Source: Streptomyces sp. WZ.A104 (GTDB lineage Bacteria; Actinomycetota; Actinomycetes; Streptomycetales; Streptomycetaceae). Taken from it: a DNA stretch of 55,766 nt. Under the pieces are notes generated by a model, which saw nothing but the letters and a program-made list of their open reading frames with translations, did not search any database and had not been told where the DNA came from. Position 1 is the stretch's first letter; each line of letters starts with the position of its first letter. The stretch spans positions 1 through 55,766 of the forward strand of contig NZ_NWVL01000054.1 in assembly GCF_002382885.1 (NCBI RefSeq). Reading direction: 5' to 3'. A program made the position numbers and the translations under genes. Shown in pieces: positions 9,349 through 18,123 of this stretch.

Positions 9349-9351
9349 ACC
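9325..9351. terminator. Hairpin at the junction of convergent glycosyltransferase genes
   Basis: Perfect 9-bp stem (ggttcagcg at 9325-9333 with its complement at 9343-9351) and 9-nt loop. The right arm contains the TGA stop of the plus-strand gene. It lies 27 nt from the minus-strand gene's stop, so it could serve both directions. Confidence 0.55.
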
Positions 9352-9377
9352 GGTCCGCGCCCGGCAGCGCTCAGTTC

Positions 9378-10520
9378 TCAGCGCTCCAGGAACGCGAACA
9401 GCTCCTCCCAGCGGCGCAGCGTCTCCGGCTCGGAGAACCGCTGCGCCCCGGACCGCGCGCGAGCGCCCATCGCGTCGCGCAGCCGGGGGTTGCCGGTCAG
9501 CCGCAGCAGCCGGTCGGCGAGGGCGGCGACGTCCCCGGCGGGGGCCAGGAGCCCGTCCTCACCGTCCCGGACGATCTCGCGGACGCCGGGCGCGCAGTCG
9601 AAGGCGGCACACGGCAGACCGCAGGCCATCGCCTCCAGCAGCGCGAGCGGGAAGCCCTCGCCGCGGGAGGACTGGACGAAGACCGAGGACTGTGCGAGGG
9701 CACGCTCCACATCGTCGGTGCGGCCCATCCACTCCACGGACCCGTCGAGCCCGAGGTCCGTGCACTGCTGCTTCAGCGCGGCCTCGTCCTCCCCCGCCCC
9801 GTACACGCGGAGCTTCCAGTCGGGGCGGGCGGGTGCGACCAGGGCCCAGGTGTCCAGGAGCAGGTCGATGCCCTTCTGGTCGCTGAGGCGGCCGATGCTG
9901 GCGACGGTCCTCGCGGTGCGCGGGGAGGGCACGACGGGCAGCCGGGAGAGGGCGTTGGGCAGGAAGCCGACGTTGTTCATGCCGTCCCCGGCCCACTGGT
10001 CGGCGTCCTCCTCGGTGAGGACGAGCCAGTGGTCGAGGTCCTTGTAGTGATTTCTGATCCAGCGGTAGCGGTGGCTCGCGCGGGAGTAGTCGTAGGACTC
10101 GTGGCTCATCCCGATGACCCGCAGCCCGGTGGTGTCGGCCTCCCCGACCCACTCCATCGCCCAGACCTGGGTGACGATGACGACCGCGCCGGGTCGGGCT
10201 GTCGCGAAGAGTTCCGAGAGCCGCCCGACCGCCTGCTTCTTGGCGGCTGCCCGGGCCGCTTCCCTGCGGCGGGTGGGGATGCGGAAGCGGTCGCGGATGC
10301 CGTGGGGCGTCCAGGGGGTCGGCGGGTGGGACGGGTAGAGGGCGGTGACGGGGTGGGCGGGCTGCTCGGGCAGCGCCATCTTGAGGTCGGAGGCGTGGAT
10401 GCCGATGGTGTGGACCCGGTGGCCCTGGCCGGCGAAGAGGCGGGCGGTCTGGTGCATCCAGCCGGTGACGCCGCCGAGTTCGTCGGTGCTGTTGGAGACG
10501 ATGAAGATGTCGCGGCTCAT
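9378..10520 (-). CDS. GT4-family glycosyltransferase (GT-B fold)
   Basis: 380 aa. The start ATG (10518-10520) overlaps the stop of the upstream TagF fusion gene by ATGA, and this fixes the start. The N-terminal Rossmann half has DELGGVTGWMHQTARLFAGQ. The C-terminal half has the family's conserved features: ASIGRLSDQKGIDLLL, SSRGEGFPLALLEAMACGLP and the EGFP-x-x-LLEA nucleotide-sugar site. It would transfer a sugar from an NDP-sugar in the cytoplasm. As the last gene of the minus-strand operon with two TagF-fusion genes, it probably glycosylates the wall polymer; donor and acceptor are unknown. Confidence 0.88.
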   Translation of the reverse strand: MSRDIFIVSNSTDELGGVTGWMHQTARLFAGQGHRVHTIGIHASDLKMALPEQPAHPVTALYPSHPPTPWTPHGIRDRFRIPTRRREAARAAAKKQAVGRLSELFATARPGAVVIVTQVWAMEWVGEADTTGLRVIGMSHESYDYSRASHRYRWIRNHYKDLDHWLVLTEEDADQWAGDGMNNVGFLPNALSRLPVVPSPRTARTVASIGRLSDQKGIDLLLDTWALVAPARPDWKLRVYGAGEDEAALKQQCTDLGLDGSVEWMGRTDDVERALAQSSVFVQSSRGEGFPLALLEAMACGLPCAAFDCAPGVREIVRDGEDGLLAPAGDVAALADRLLRLTGNPRLRDAMGARARSGAQRFSEPETLRRWEELFAFLER

Positions 10521-13441
10521 CGGCCGGCCCCCCGGTCGTGGTCGGTGATGTGGCGGGCTCCCAGGGCGTCCCGGGAGCCCGGATGGCCCGGGGAAAACGG
10601 AGGACCTGGGGAAACTGGGGGCCCGAAGACGGCCGCGACGGTCCTGCGGGCCGCGTCGCCCTCGTCGTAGATCCCGAACTCCGACGCGAAGGCGTCGCGT
10701 TGAGCGGCGTGGCGCGTCTCGGTCTGCTTCAGCTCCGCGAGGACGGCGAACAGCTCGTCCTGGGTCTCGGCGACCGGGCCCGGGGCCTTCTCCCGCAGGT
10801 CGAAGTAGCTGCCGCGCTCGGCCGCGTACGTGTCGAGGTCGGGGGCGAACAGCACGATCGGCCGGTCGAGCAGTGCGAAGTCGAACATGATCGAGGAGTA
10901 GTCGGTGATCAGGACGTCGGTCAGGGCGAGGACCTCGCTGACGTCGTGGTGGCTCGATACGTCGACGACGGTCCCGGGCGGACAGAGCGGCAGCCGCGCG
11001 GTCTCCAGGTAGTGGGCCCGGACGAGCAGGGTGTGGGTGTCCCCGAAGCGCTCCGCGAACTCCCGTACGTCCAAAAGGAGTCGGACCCTGCGCTGCTTGC
11101 CGGGGCCGCCCCGGAACGTCGGCGCGTACAGCACGGTCTTCTTGTGGTCGTCGAGCCCGAGCGCCCCGGCGAGCGGCGGGCGCGGCAGCCGCCCCTGGGT
11201 CTCGGACCGGGCGCGCTCGGCGACCAGGGCGTCGTTGCGCGGGTAGCCGGTGCGCAGGAGCCTGTCCTCGGGCAGCCGGTAGGCGCGGGCGAGGGTGCGC
11301 ACGTCGTGCTCGGAGCGGACGAGGAAGTGGTCGAAGCGGTGGACGGCCTGCTGGAGCCGCTCGCGCTGCGGGGCGTTCTGGAGCCGCACGCGGGTCTCGT
11401 CGAAGCCCATCCGCTTGTACGCGGAGCCGTGCCAGGTCTGGAGGTAGGTGGTGTGGGCCGGCTTGCGCAGGGGGAGCGGGAAGCCCTGGTTGTCGACCCA
11501 GTACTCGGCGCGGGCCAGCGCCCACAGATACCGCCAGGACCAGCGGCGTACGAGGCGGGCGTCGTCCGGGAAGCCGTCCGGGGAGGGGTCGTAGGACCAG
11601 GTGGCGTGCAGCTTCAGGCCCTGGCGGCGGATCTCCTCGTACAGGGCGCGCGGGCTGTCGCCGTAACAGGTGCCCATGTGGCTCTCGAAGACGACGGAGC
11701 CCCGGCGGACGGGAAGCCTGGTGAGCCAGGTGTTGTGGACGGAGGTCTTGAAACCCCGGGAGCGGTAGCGGCCCAGGCGCTCGCGCAGGGTGCGGACGAG
11801 GAGCTTCACCTTGCGGGCGGGCCGGAAGTGCGTGGCGTAGCGGATCAGCCGGTGGGTGGTGCGGGCCGGGCGGCGGCGTGCGGTGAGGCGGAGCGCGAGG
11901 TGGTCCTTGACGGTGATGTAGGGCTCCCAGGTGTCCCCGGCGAGAGGCCCGAGGCGGGGCCGGGCGGCGAACCGGAGCGCGCCCGCCACCTGGTCCTGCG
12001 GGGCGAATGGATCGCTGACGGAGCGGGGGCCGTCGGGGCCGTCGGCCTGTACGGTCAGCCGCGCGTCCCACGCCGTGTCGCGTACGCCGACGGGGCGCAG
12101 GAGGCGTGCGATGTCGGCGCGCGCCCGCCAGGTGATCCCGGTCCCGTCGTGCCGCACCTCCTCGACCGGGAACGCGACGGCGCGCGCCCCGCCCCGGGCC
12201 CGGAACTCCAGGGTGGCGGTGAGCGGCGCGTCGGGGGCCGGTCCACTGTGGCCGGGCAGCACGAGGCGTCCTTCGAGCAGCAGGAGGCCGCCGTCAGAGG
12301 CACATCGGGTGAGCCGGTTCATCAGCCGCTGCTCACCGAACCCGCGGTACTGGTGGCCGAGTTCGGTGACATCGACCGGGCACCGCTCGTCCCACCGCAC
12401 CCGCCCGTCCGGCCCTGTGACGAGCGGCGCGCACACGGTGGCGGGCCTGCTCAGCGCGTACGCCGCCGCGAGGACCCCCTCCTCGTCGCCCCGGGCCAGC
12501 AGCCGCACCGCGACCCGCTCAAGCGGGGGCAGGGTCGGGCGGTCCGGCGGGAAGGGGCCGGTCAGGGCGCGGGCGGCGGCTGCGGCGGCCCTCTCGCGGC
12601 GGGCGGCGGGCAGCCGGGGGAAGGACCGGACGAGCGGCACCAGATGGTCGCGGGCGAAGGCTTCCTCCCGCGCCTCGCGCAGTTCGGGCAGTCCGCGCGC
12701 GACGAGGGTGTTGGCGACCCTGCGGTGGGCCTCGACCAGGGCGGTGAGGTCGCGGGCCCGGTCCGGGACGGCCCGCCCGGTGACGATCAGGCGGCGCACC
12801 AGGGCGATCCGGCCGACCGCGGCGGCGGCGAGCGGGCCGAACAGGATCTCGCCGTGGGCCAGGTCCTCCTCGTATCGCAGCCCGTGCAGCCGGACGGCCT
12901 CGCGGCGCAGGCAGAATCCGGTCACCAGGGCGTCCCTGACGACGAGTTCGGGGGCCTCGGTGAAGCGGGCGAGGGTGCGGGAGCGGGCGTACAGCTCGCC
13001 CTGCCAGGACGGCTCCCGTTCCTTGCCCATCTCGTCGGCGGCCCGGCTCCAGCGGCCCGCGACCAGGTCGGCCCGGCTGCGTTCGCCCGCCTGCCAGAGG
13101 TTGCGGCAGGCGTGCCGCTGAAGGCGTTCGCCGGTGGCGAGCACCAGGACGTACCGGCCCGTCACCGCGTCCAGGCCCGCGTTGCGCAGGGCACCGGTGG
13201 TACGGACGGCCGGGTCGGCGTGGACGAGGCGGACGCGGTCGGGGGCCCGGTCGGCCAGGGCGCGGGCGGCCGTGCGGGTGGCCGCGTCGGCGGTCGAGGC
13301 GAGGACGACGACGGCCTCGGAGGCGCGCAGCGACTGGCCGAGCACGGAGTCCACGGAGGCGCGCAGGGCTTCGGCCCCTCCTCTGCCCCCGCCGTCGCCG
13401 CCGTCCCCGCCCCCGGTGATCACACAGCTGAAGTCGCTCAC
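10517..13441 (-). CDS. Degenerate GT2 domain fused to canonical CDP-glycerol glycerophosphotransferase
   Basis: 974 aa, start GTG at 13441 in a GTGA overlap with the upstream gene's stop. The N-terminus has the length and layout of a GT2 domain (ASVDSVLGQSL, LRNAGLDAVTGRYVLVL). It lacks the VDDGSTD nucleotide site (it reads VLASTAD) and the DxD metal site (it reads LATGERLQ), and carries a Gly/Asp-rich insert near residue 10. A linker with beta-rich character follows. The C-terminal TagF domain has all expected motifs: QTWHGSAYKRMG (His671), GYPRND, LLVRAHY, DYSSIMFDF. It is a likely polyol-phosphate or glycosyl-phosphate polymerase. Middle gene of a three-gene overlapping operon. Confidence 0.85.
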   Translation of the reverse strand: MSDFSCVITGGGDGGDGGGRGGAEALRASVDSVLGQSLRASEAVVVLASTADAATRTAARALADRAPDRVRLVHADPAVRTTGALRNAGLDAVTGRYVLVLATGERLQRHACRNLWQAGERSRADLVAGRWSRAADEMGKEREPSWQGELYARSRTLARFTEAPELVVRDALVTGFCLRREAVRLHGLRYEEDLAHGEILFGPLAAAAVGRIALVRRLIVTGRAVPDRARDLTALVEAHRRVANTLVARGLPELREAREEAFARDHLVPLVRSFPRLPAARRERAAAAAARALTGPFPPDRPTLPPLERVAVRLLARGDEEGVLAAAYALSRPATVCAPLVTGPDGRVRWDERCPVDVTELGHQYRGFGEQRLMNRLTRCASDGGLLLLEGRLVLPGHSGPAPDAPLTATLEFRARGGARAVAFPVEEVRHDGTGITWRARADIARLLRPVGVRDTAWDARLTVQADGPDGPRSVSDPFAPQDQVAGALRFAARPRLGPLAGDTWEPYITVKDHLALRLTARRRPARTTHRLIRYATHFRPARKVKLLVRTLRERLGRYRSRGFKTSVHNTWLTRLPVRRGSVVFESHMGTCYGDSPRALYEEIRRQGLKLHATWSYDPSPDGFPDDARLVRRWSWRYLWALARAEYWVDNQGFPLPLRKPAHTTYLQTWHGSAYKRMGFDETRVRLQNAPQRERLQQAVHRFDHFLVRSEHDVRTLARAYRLPEDRLLRTGYPRNDALVAERARSETQGRLPRPPLAGALGLDDHKKTVLYAPTFRGGPGKQRRVRLLLDVREFAERFGDTHTLLVRAHYLETARLPLCPPGTVVDVSSHHDVSEVLALTDVLITDYSSIMFDFALLDRPIVLFAPDLDTYAAERGSYFDLREKAPGPVAETQDELFAVLAELKQTETRHAAQRDAFASEFGIYDEGDAARRTVAAVFGPPVSPGPPFSPGHPGSRDALGARHITDHDRGAGR

Positions 13442-16400
13442 GACTGCTCCCCCTTGAGCATCCGGTCGACGACGCGCGCGGCCGCACTCCCGTCGTCGAG
13501 GTCGCAGAACGCCTCCCGGAACCGTTCGTACGCCTCCCGGTGCCCGGCGGTGGCGGCCTCCGGCTCGCGCAGGGCGGCCACGATCCCGGTGGAGTCGGGG
13601 ATCAGGGGGCCGGGGGCGCGGCGCTCGAAGTCGAAGCAGAAGCCGCGCAGGGTGTCGCGGTAGTGCGCCAGGTCGTAGGCGTGGAAGAGCATCGGGCGGC
13701 CGGTCTGCGCGAAGTCGAACAGGATCGAGGAGTAGTCGGTGACCAGGACGTCGCTGATCAGAAGCAGTTCCGCGACGTCCCAGTGGCGCGAGACATCGCG
13801 GACGAAGGCGGTGTCCGGGACGCTGCCGCCGACGAGGTAGTGGCGGCGCACCAGCAGGACGTGGTCGTCCCCGAGGGCCCGGCGGGCCTCCTCCAGGTCG
13901 AGTCGGAGGTCGAGCCCGTAGCGGCCGCCCTGCTTGGGCCGGTCCTCGCGCCAGGTGGGGGCGTAGAGGATCACCCGCCGCCCCTCGGGGATCGCGAGAC
14001 GCTCCCGTACGGCAGCGGCGATCTTGGCCCGGTCGGGGGCGTGCAGGAGGTCGTTGCGCGGGTAGCCGCACTCCAGCACCTCGCCGGTGTGGCCGAAGGC
14101 ACGGCGCAGGACGGGGGTGGAGAAGCTGTTCGGGGAGACGAGCACGCTCCACTGGGCGGCCCGGTGTTCCATGGAGGCCATGTAGGCGGTGTCGGCGTAG
14201 GGGGTGCCCGCGAGGTCGCGGCCGATGCGCTTGAGCGGGGTGCCGTGCCAGGTCTGGACGACGCACTGGCCCTGGGCCCGCTCGAACCACTCGGGGAGCT
14301 GGGTGTTGGTGACGATCCACCGGCTGCGGGCCAGCGCCTCGTGCCACTCCGCGCTGTGCAGCCCGACGGGGCGGACCCCGTCGGGCACGGCCGTCTGCTG
14401 GTCGCGTACGACCCACAGATGCTCGATGCCCGCTCTCCTGTCGGCCAGTTCGCGGTGGATGGCGCGGGGCGAGTCGGAGTACTGCCGTCCGTCGAAGCTG
14501 GAGTAGAGGACGGCCGGGCGCAGTCGGTCGGCCGAGGTGACGCGCAGTGCGGCGTACCGCTCGCGCTGCACGCGCTGTCCGTAGGCCCCTCTCTCCTCGG
14601 CCGCCAGCGCACTGCCGGACTCCAGGACGAGCCGGTCGTGGTAGCGCCGCTGGAGGGTGAAGTCCCGCCCATGAACGTGCTGTTGCCGGGGCAGGGTGTG
14701 GTGCAGGGAGGTCCTCAGCCGCAACGGCCGGTAGGCCTCCGCATCACGCTCCCCCGGCTTCCGCAGGAACGGATACCACCGTCCCTCGGCCAGCGGCAGC
14801 GGTCCGCCGGGTCCTTCGACGGCGGCGGGTGCGAGCACGGCCCGGAAGCGGTCGCCCTCCCCTCGCTCCAGTGCGACGACGGCCTCCTCGTGGTGGCCGC
14901 TGTGGCGCAGGACCAGTTCGCGGGGGCCGCCGGCGGGCTCGGGGAACGTGCCGGTGAGGGTCAGCGACGCCTCGCCCCACTCCACGCCGGTGACGACGGG
15001 CTGCACGGCCCGGTCGGTGAGCACCAGGTCGCCGGAGGGGTTGGGGGCCGCGTACAGCTCACGGCCGCCGGGCAGCGGGTAGCGCCCGTCCTCGCCGTCG
15101 GTCCGGGCGGCGACGGTCAACGGCCTGTTCTCGCCGATGAGTTGAACGCCCCAGATGTCCTCCTCGCCGCGGAAGGCACTGAGCGGGATGTCCGCCGCCC
15201 GGGAGCCGAGCGAGCCGCGCAGGGCGAACTCCCGGGTCTCCTTGGTGCGCCACTCGGTGAGCCGCAGGGCTACGGGCCCGGCGTCGCCGAGGACCTTCAC
15301 CTCCAGGCGTACGGCGTCCTCGACCGCCGACTGCCCGGTCAGGACGGCGGCGACGCGTTCGGTGCGCAGCTCCAGCTTGTTGCCGGACAGGACGGGGACG
15401 ATACGGGTCCGCTCGTCGGTGTACGTCACGGCGGGCGGGGCGGGGGTGCCGACGAGCCGCATGGGGCCCCGGCGCGGACGGCCCGCACCGATGACGACGA
15501 CCTCCGGCTTCCACGTTGCACGCCCACCGCTGCCCGTGCCCTTGGCCGTGAGCCTGCGCGGGTCGACGACGGCCTCGAATCCGGCGCGGTCGTAGCGGTG
15601 GAGGGAGCGGCCGGAGCGGGCCGTGGCCTCGTCGCCCGGGACCGGACGCGTCCGCAGCGGGATCATCCGCTTCCCGGACCGCAGCCACCCGAGCCGCACC
15701 GGGCCGCCGGGGGCGTTGCGCACGTAGGCGTATCCGGTCAGACGGAGCAGCCCGTCCCGCCACACGGCCTCGGTGAGGTGGGCGTGGACGGGGAGGTCGG
15801 CGGGGGTCAGCGCGGTCGTGGCGGGCGGCAACGGAGCCTGGACGGCCGGGTGGTGGGCGCGGGGGCGGAGCAGCCCGCGCACATGGAAGGTGTCCCGGTC
15901 CTTCTTCTCGTCGGCGAGGAGGGCGAGGAGTTCGGCGAGGCGGCGTTCGCGGATGAGCTGCCACTTGACCCTGAGGTGCAGGGGCAGTTCGGTGAGGACG
16001 CCGGGCTCGACGGTGGCGGCGAAGGCGCCCGCGTGGTCGAGGAAGGCCTCGTGGAACTCCGCGTCGCCCTCCGGCAGGGCCTCGATGAACAGCCACAGGT
16101 CACCGGAGAGCGCGTGGGCGTCGTAGCGACGCTTGGCCTCGGCGGCTCCTGCCGCGCCCGGCCGTTCGGCGAGGAATCGGCTGACGGTGGTGACGGCGGT
16201 GACCCGGTCCCGGATTCCCTTGGGCACGGCCCGCCGGGTGGTGATGGAACCGTCCCGGTCCCGCCAGTGGTAGACGGGCTCCTCGACGACGTCGACCGAG
16301 CGGGCCAGGAAGTGGGCGGGCAGGACGACGGCGATGTCCTCGTACAGCACCCCGGTCGGGAAGGCGAAGGCGTGTTCGTCCCAGAAGGACCGGCGGAAGA

Positions 16401-16893
16401 CCTTGTTGCAGGCGATGCGGTCGCCCAGCAGGAGCCAGTCCCGGGTGACATGGGTGGCCGAGCGGGCCTTCTCCATCGGCCTGCGGTACATCGGGGACTG
16501 CTCCAGCTCCCCGTCGGCCCGCAGCCTGAGCACGTTGCCGGTCGCGAAGTCGGAGCCGGAACGGTCGAGTTCGGCCAGCATCCGGGTGTAGGCGCCGGGC
16601 GGGACGAGGTCGTCGCTGTCGACGAACGTCAGGAACTCCGCCTCGGGATCGGCCTCGCGGACCCCGGCGTTACGGGCCGCGCCGAGCCCGGCGTTCTCCT
16701 GCCGGACCAGCCGGAACCGGGGGTCCCGGTCCGCGAACTCCTGGGCGAGCGCTGGCCCGTTGTCGGTGGATCCGTCGTCGACGAGGACGACCTCCAGGTC
16801 CTCCATGCTCTGTTCGGCGAGCGAGGACAGGCAGGCACCGAGGTAGTCCTCGACGTTGTAGAGGGGGACGACGACGGTGAGACGGGGTGCCAT
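13438..16893 (-). CDS. Bifunctional GT2 glycosyltransferase / CDP-glycerol glycerophosphotransferase
   Basis: 1151 aa. The ATG at 16893 was chosen because it gives the GT2 start LTVVVPLYNVEDYL and follows an AAAGGA site 12 nt upstream; the frame is open further but without family similarity. The GT2 domain is complete (VLVDDGSTD, VDSDD). A long middle section contains predicted beta-rich modules. The TagF domain is complete (QTWHGTPLKRIG with His883, GYPRND, LLVRRHY, DYSSILFDF). It is the only four-part fusion here in which both enzymes look intact. It would add a sugar and a polyol-phosphate (or similar) to a membrane-linked polymer. First gene of the operon that continues with the next TagF fusion and the GT4 gene. 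Confidence 0.88.
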   Translation of the reverse strand: MAPRLTVVVPLYNVEDYLGACLSSLAEQSMEDLEVVLVDDGSTDNGPALAQEFADRDPRFRLVRQENAGLGAARNAGVREADPEAEFLTFVDSDDLVPPGAYTRMLAELDRSGSDFATGNVLRLRADGELEQSPMYRRPMEKARSATHVTRDWLLLGDRIACNKVFRRSFWDEHAFAFPTGVLYEDIAVVLPAHFLARSVDVVEEPVYHWRDRDGSITTRRAVPKGIRDRVTAVTTVSRFLAERPGAAGAAEAKRRYDAHALSGDLWLFIEALPEGDAEFHEAFLDHAGAFAATVEPGVLTELPLHLRVKWQLIRERRLAELLALLADEKKDRDTFHVRGLLRPRAHHPAVQAPLPPATTALTPADLPVHAHLTEAVWRDGLLRLTGYAYVRNAPGGPVRLGWLRSGKRMIPLRTRPVPGDEATARSGRSLHRYDRAGFEAVVDPRRLTAKGTGSGGRATWKPEVVVIGAGRPRRGPMRLVGTPAPPAVTYTDERTRIVPVLSGNKLELRTERVAAVLTGQSAVEDAVRLEVKVLGDAGPVALRLTEWRTKETREFALRGSLGSRAADIPLSAFRGEEDIWGVQLIGENRPLTVAARTDGEDGRYPLPGGRELYAAPNPSGDLVLTDRAVQPVVTGVEWGEASLTLTGTFPEPAGGPRELVLRHSGHHEEAVVALERGEGDRFRAVLAPAAVEGPGGPLPLAEGRWYPFLRKPGERDAEAYRPLRLRTSLHHTLPRQQHVHGRDFTLQRRYHDRLVLESGSALAAEERGAYGQRVQRERYAALRVTSADRLRPAVLYSSFDGRQYSDSPRAIHRELADRRAGIEHLWVVRDQQTAVPDGVRPVGLHSAEWHEALARSRWIVTNTQLPEWFERAQGQCVVQTWHGTPLKRIGRDLAGTPYADTAYMASMEHRAAQWSVLVSPNSFSTPVLRRAFGHTGEVLECGYPRNDLLHAPDRAKIAAAVRERLAIPEGRRVILYAPTWREDRPKQGGRYGLDLRLDLEEARRALGDDHVLLVRRHYLVGGSVPDTAFVRDVSRHWDVAELLLISDVLVTDYSSILFDFAQTGRPMLFHAYDLAHYRDTLRGFCFDFERRAPGPLIPDSTGIVAALREPEAATAGHREAYERFREAFCDLDDGSAAARVVDRMLKGEQS

Positions 16894-17060
16894 CGCAGCG
16901 CACGATCCTTTCGGGCGGACGGCATCAGGGGGTGCCGGTCGAGGGGCGTTGAGGGGCCATGGGGTACAACCCGCACCGGGGGGACCGGTCACCCGAGGGG
17001 GCCCATTCGGGTGACCGCGAGGGCGGGGTCACGCGTACGGGGGCGCGCCGGTGACGTGTT

Positions 17061-17092
17061 CGAGCCCCGTACCGGGAGGGGCACGGGGCTCG
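17061..17092 (-). terminator. Hairpin downstream of the TylF-type methyltransferase
   Basis: Perfect 10-bp stem (cgagccccgt at 17061-17070 with 17083-17092) and 12-nt loop, 22 nt after the minus-strand stop. It separates the methyltransferase genes from the TagF-fusion operon downstream. The rest of the 220-bp gap (16894-17113) shows no further clear element. Confidence 0.6.
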
Positions 17093-17113
17093 GTGCTGCC
17101 GTGGGGTCCGGCC

Positions 17114-18112
17114 TCAGGGTTTGACGGCGATCCGGCCCTCGTCCATGCGCAGCAGCAACAGCGGCTCGCCGGTCTTGTCGAGGAACTCGTCGACTGCCTG
17201 GCGCGATCCCTGCCAGTAGCCGTAGTCGTCGATCAGGAGGATGCCGCCGCTGACCAACCGGGAGTACAGGTGCTCCAGTTCATGCTTGGTGGAGGCGTAC
17301 CAGTCGGTGTCCAGGCGCAGAATCGCGATCTGTTCGGGGGCCTGCTCGGGAACGGTGTCCTCGACCCGCCCCTGCACGTAGTGGATGCGCTCCTCGGGAT
17401 AGGGCACATGGCCGAAGCCCTCCTTGACGTCATCCAGGGACGCGACGGCCCAGATCGGCCGGTCCTTGCCCTGGGCGTCCAGCAGCTCCTGGGCCGGGCG
17501 GCCGTCGCGGCGCAGGTCCTCGGCGGTGGGCGGGGTCATGCCCTCGTACGTGTCGAAGAGGTACAGCTCGCGCTCGGTCTCGCCGACGGACAGCAGGGTC
17601 CGGGCGCAGGCCTGCATGGAACCGCCGCGCCAGACACCGCACTCGACGACGGCTCCGGGGATGTTGTGGCGGGCGATGTGCCGGGTGGCGAGGATGAAGG
17701 CGTTGAGCCGCTCCGGCGAGGTCATCGAGTAGGGCTTGACCGCCCGGATGATGTCCTTGGCCTCGTCGTCGTAGTCCTCCGGGAACGCGAGGTCCGGCTT
17801 CTTCGCCTTGGGCTTCGGCTTCGGGGCCGGGGCCGGGAGGGGGTCGGCCGGGGCCGGGGCCGGGAGGGGGTCGGCCGGGGCCGGGGCGGGGTCGGCCGGG
17901 GCCGGGGCGGGGTCGGCCGGGGCCGGGGCCGGGAGGGGGTCGGCCGGGGCCGGGGCGGGGTCGGCCGGGGCCGGGGCGGGGTCGGCCGGGGCCGTACGGG
18001 CGGCGGGCACTGTGACGCGCCTGAGCTGATATCCGGTGAGCTGCTGAAGGACGCCGTTGACGGCGTTGCGCCAAGCCATGCCCCGGGACAGTACGCGCGG
18101 TTTGCGCGACAT
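17114..18112 (-). CDS. TylF/MycF-type O-methyltransferase with Pro/Ala repeat linker
   Basis: 332 aa. Residues from about 105 match the macrocin O-methyltransferase (TylF/MycF) family: the SAM site VVECGVWRGGSMQACA, then LDTDWYASTKHELEHLY, then GGILLIDDYGYW, which carries the metal-binding acidic residues. Ahead of it is an Ala/Pro/Asp repeat linker (about 39-99) and a short basic N-terminus. Characterised family members methylate sugar hydroxyls. The start ATG lies 11 nt after the stop of the upstream methyltransferase, with no strong ribosome site, so coupled translation is likely. Its place within a wall-polymer cluster suggests methylation of a polymer sugar (inference). Confidence 0.85.
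   Translation of the reverse strand: MSRKPRVLSRGMAWRNAVNGVLQQLTGYQLRRVTVPAARTAPADPAPAPADPAPAPADPLPAPAPADPAPAPADPAPAPADPLPAPAPADPLPAPAPKPKPKAKKPDLAFPEDYDDEAKDIIRAVKPYSMTSPERLNAFILATRHIARHNIPGAVVECGVWRGGSMQACARTLLSVGETERELYLFDTYEGMTPPTAEDLRRDGRPAQELLDAQGKDRPIWAVASLDDVKEGFGHVPYPEERIHYVQGRVEDTVPEQAPEQIAILRLDTDWYASTKHELEHLYSRLVSGGILLIDDYGYWQGSRQAVDEFLDKTGEPLLLLRMDEGRIAVKP
17815..18000 (-). repeat. Tandem repeat encoding Ala-Pro-Asp linker
   Basis: Near-perfect GC-rich repeats built from an 18-bp unit (ADPAPA) and a longer variant (ADPLPAPAP). They are in frame inside the methyltransferase gene and are likely to vary in copy number between strains. Confidence 0.8.
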
Positions 18113-18123
18113 GTCATTTTTCG

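Noticed and set aside
9378..12071. A larger minus-strand frame joining the GT4 protein to an upstream Arg/Pro-rich part
   Set aside because: The upstream part is a shifted-frame shadow of the 974-aa fusion; the ATGA overlap fixes the real GT4 start.
13540..17124. A long open frame on the plus strand opposite the 1151-aa GT2-TagF fusion
   Set aside because: A shadow of the real gene. Its product is repetitive Gly/Val/Pro/Arg with no fold, while the minus strand carries all family motifs.
17815..18000. Possible CRISPR-like array
   Set aside because: The repeats are contiguous without unique spacers, are in frame and encode an Ala/Pro/Asp linker.
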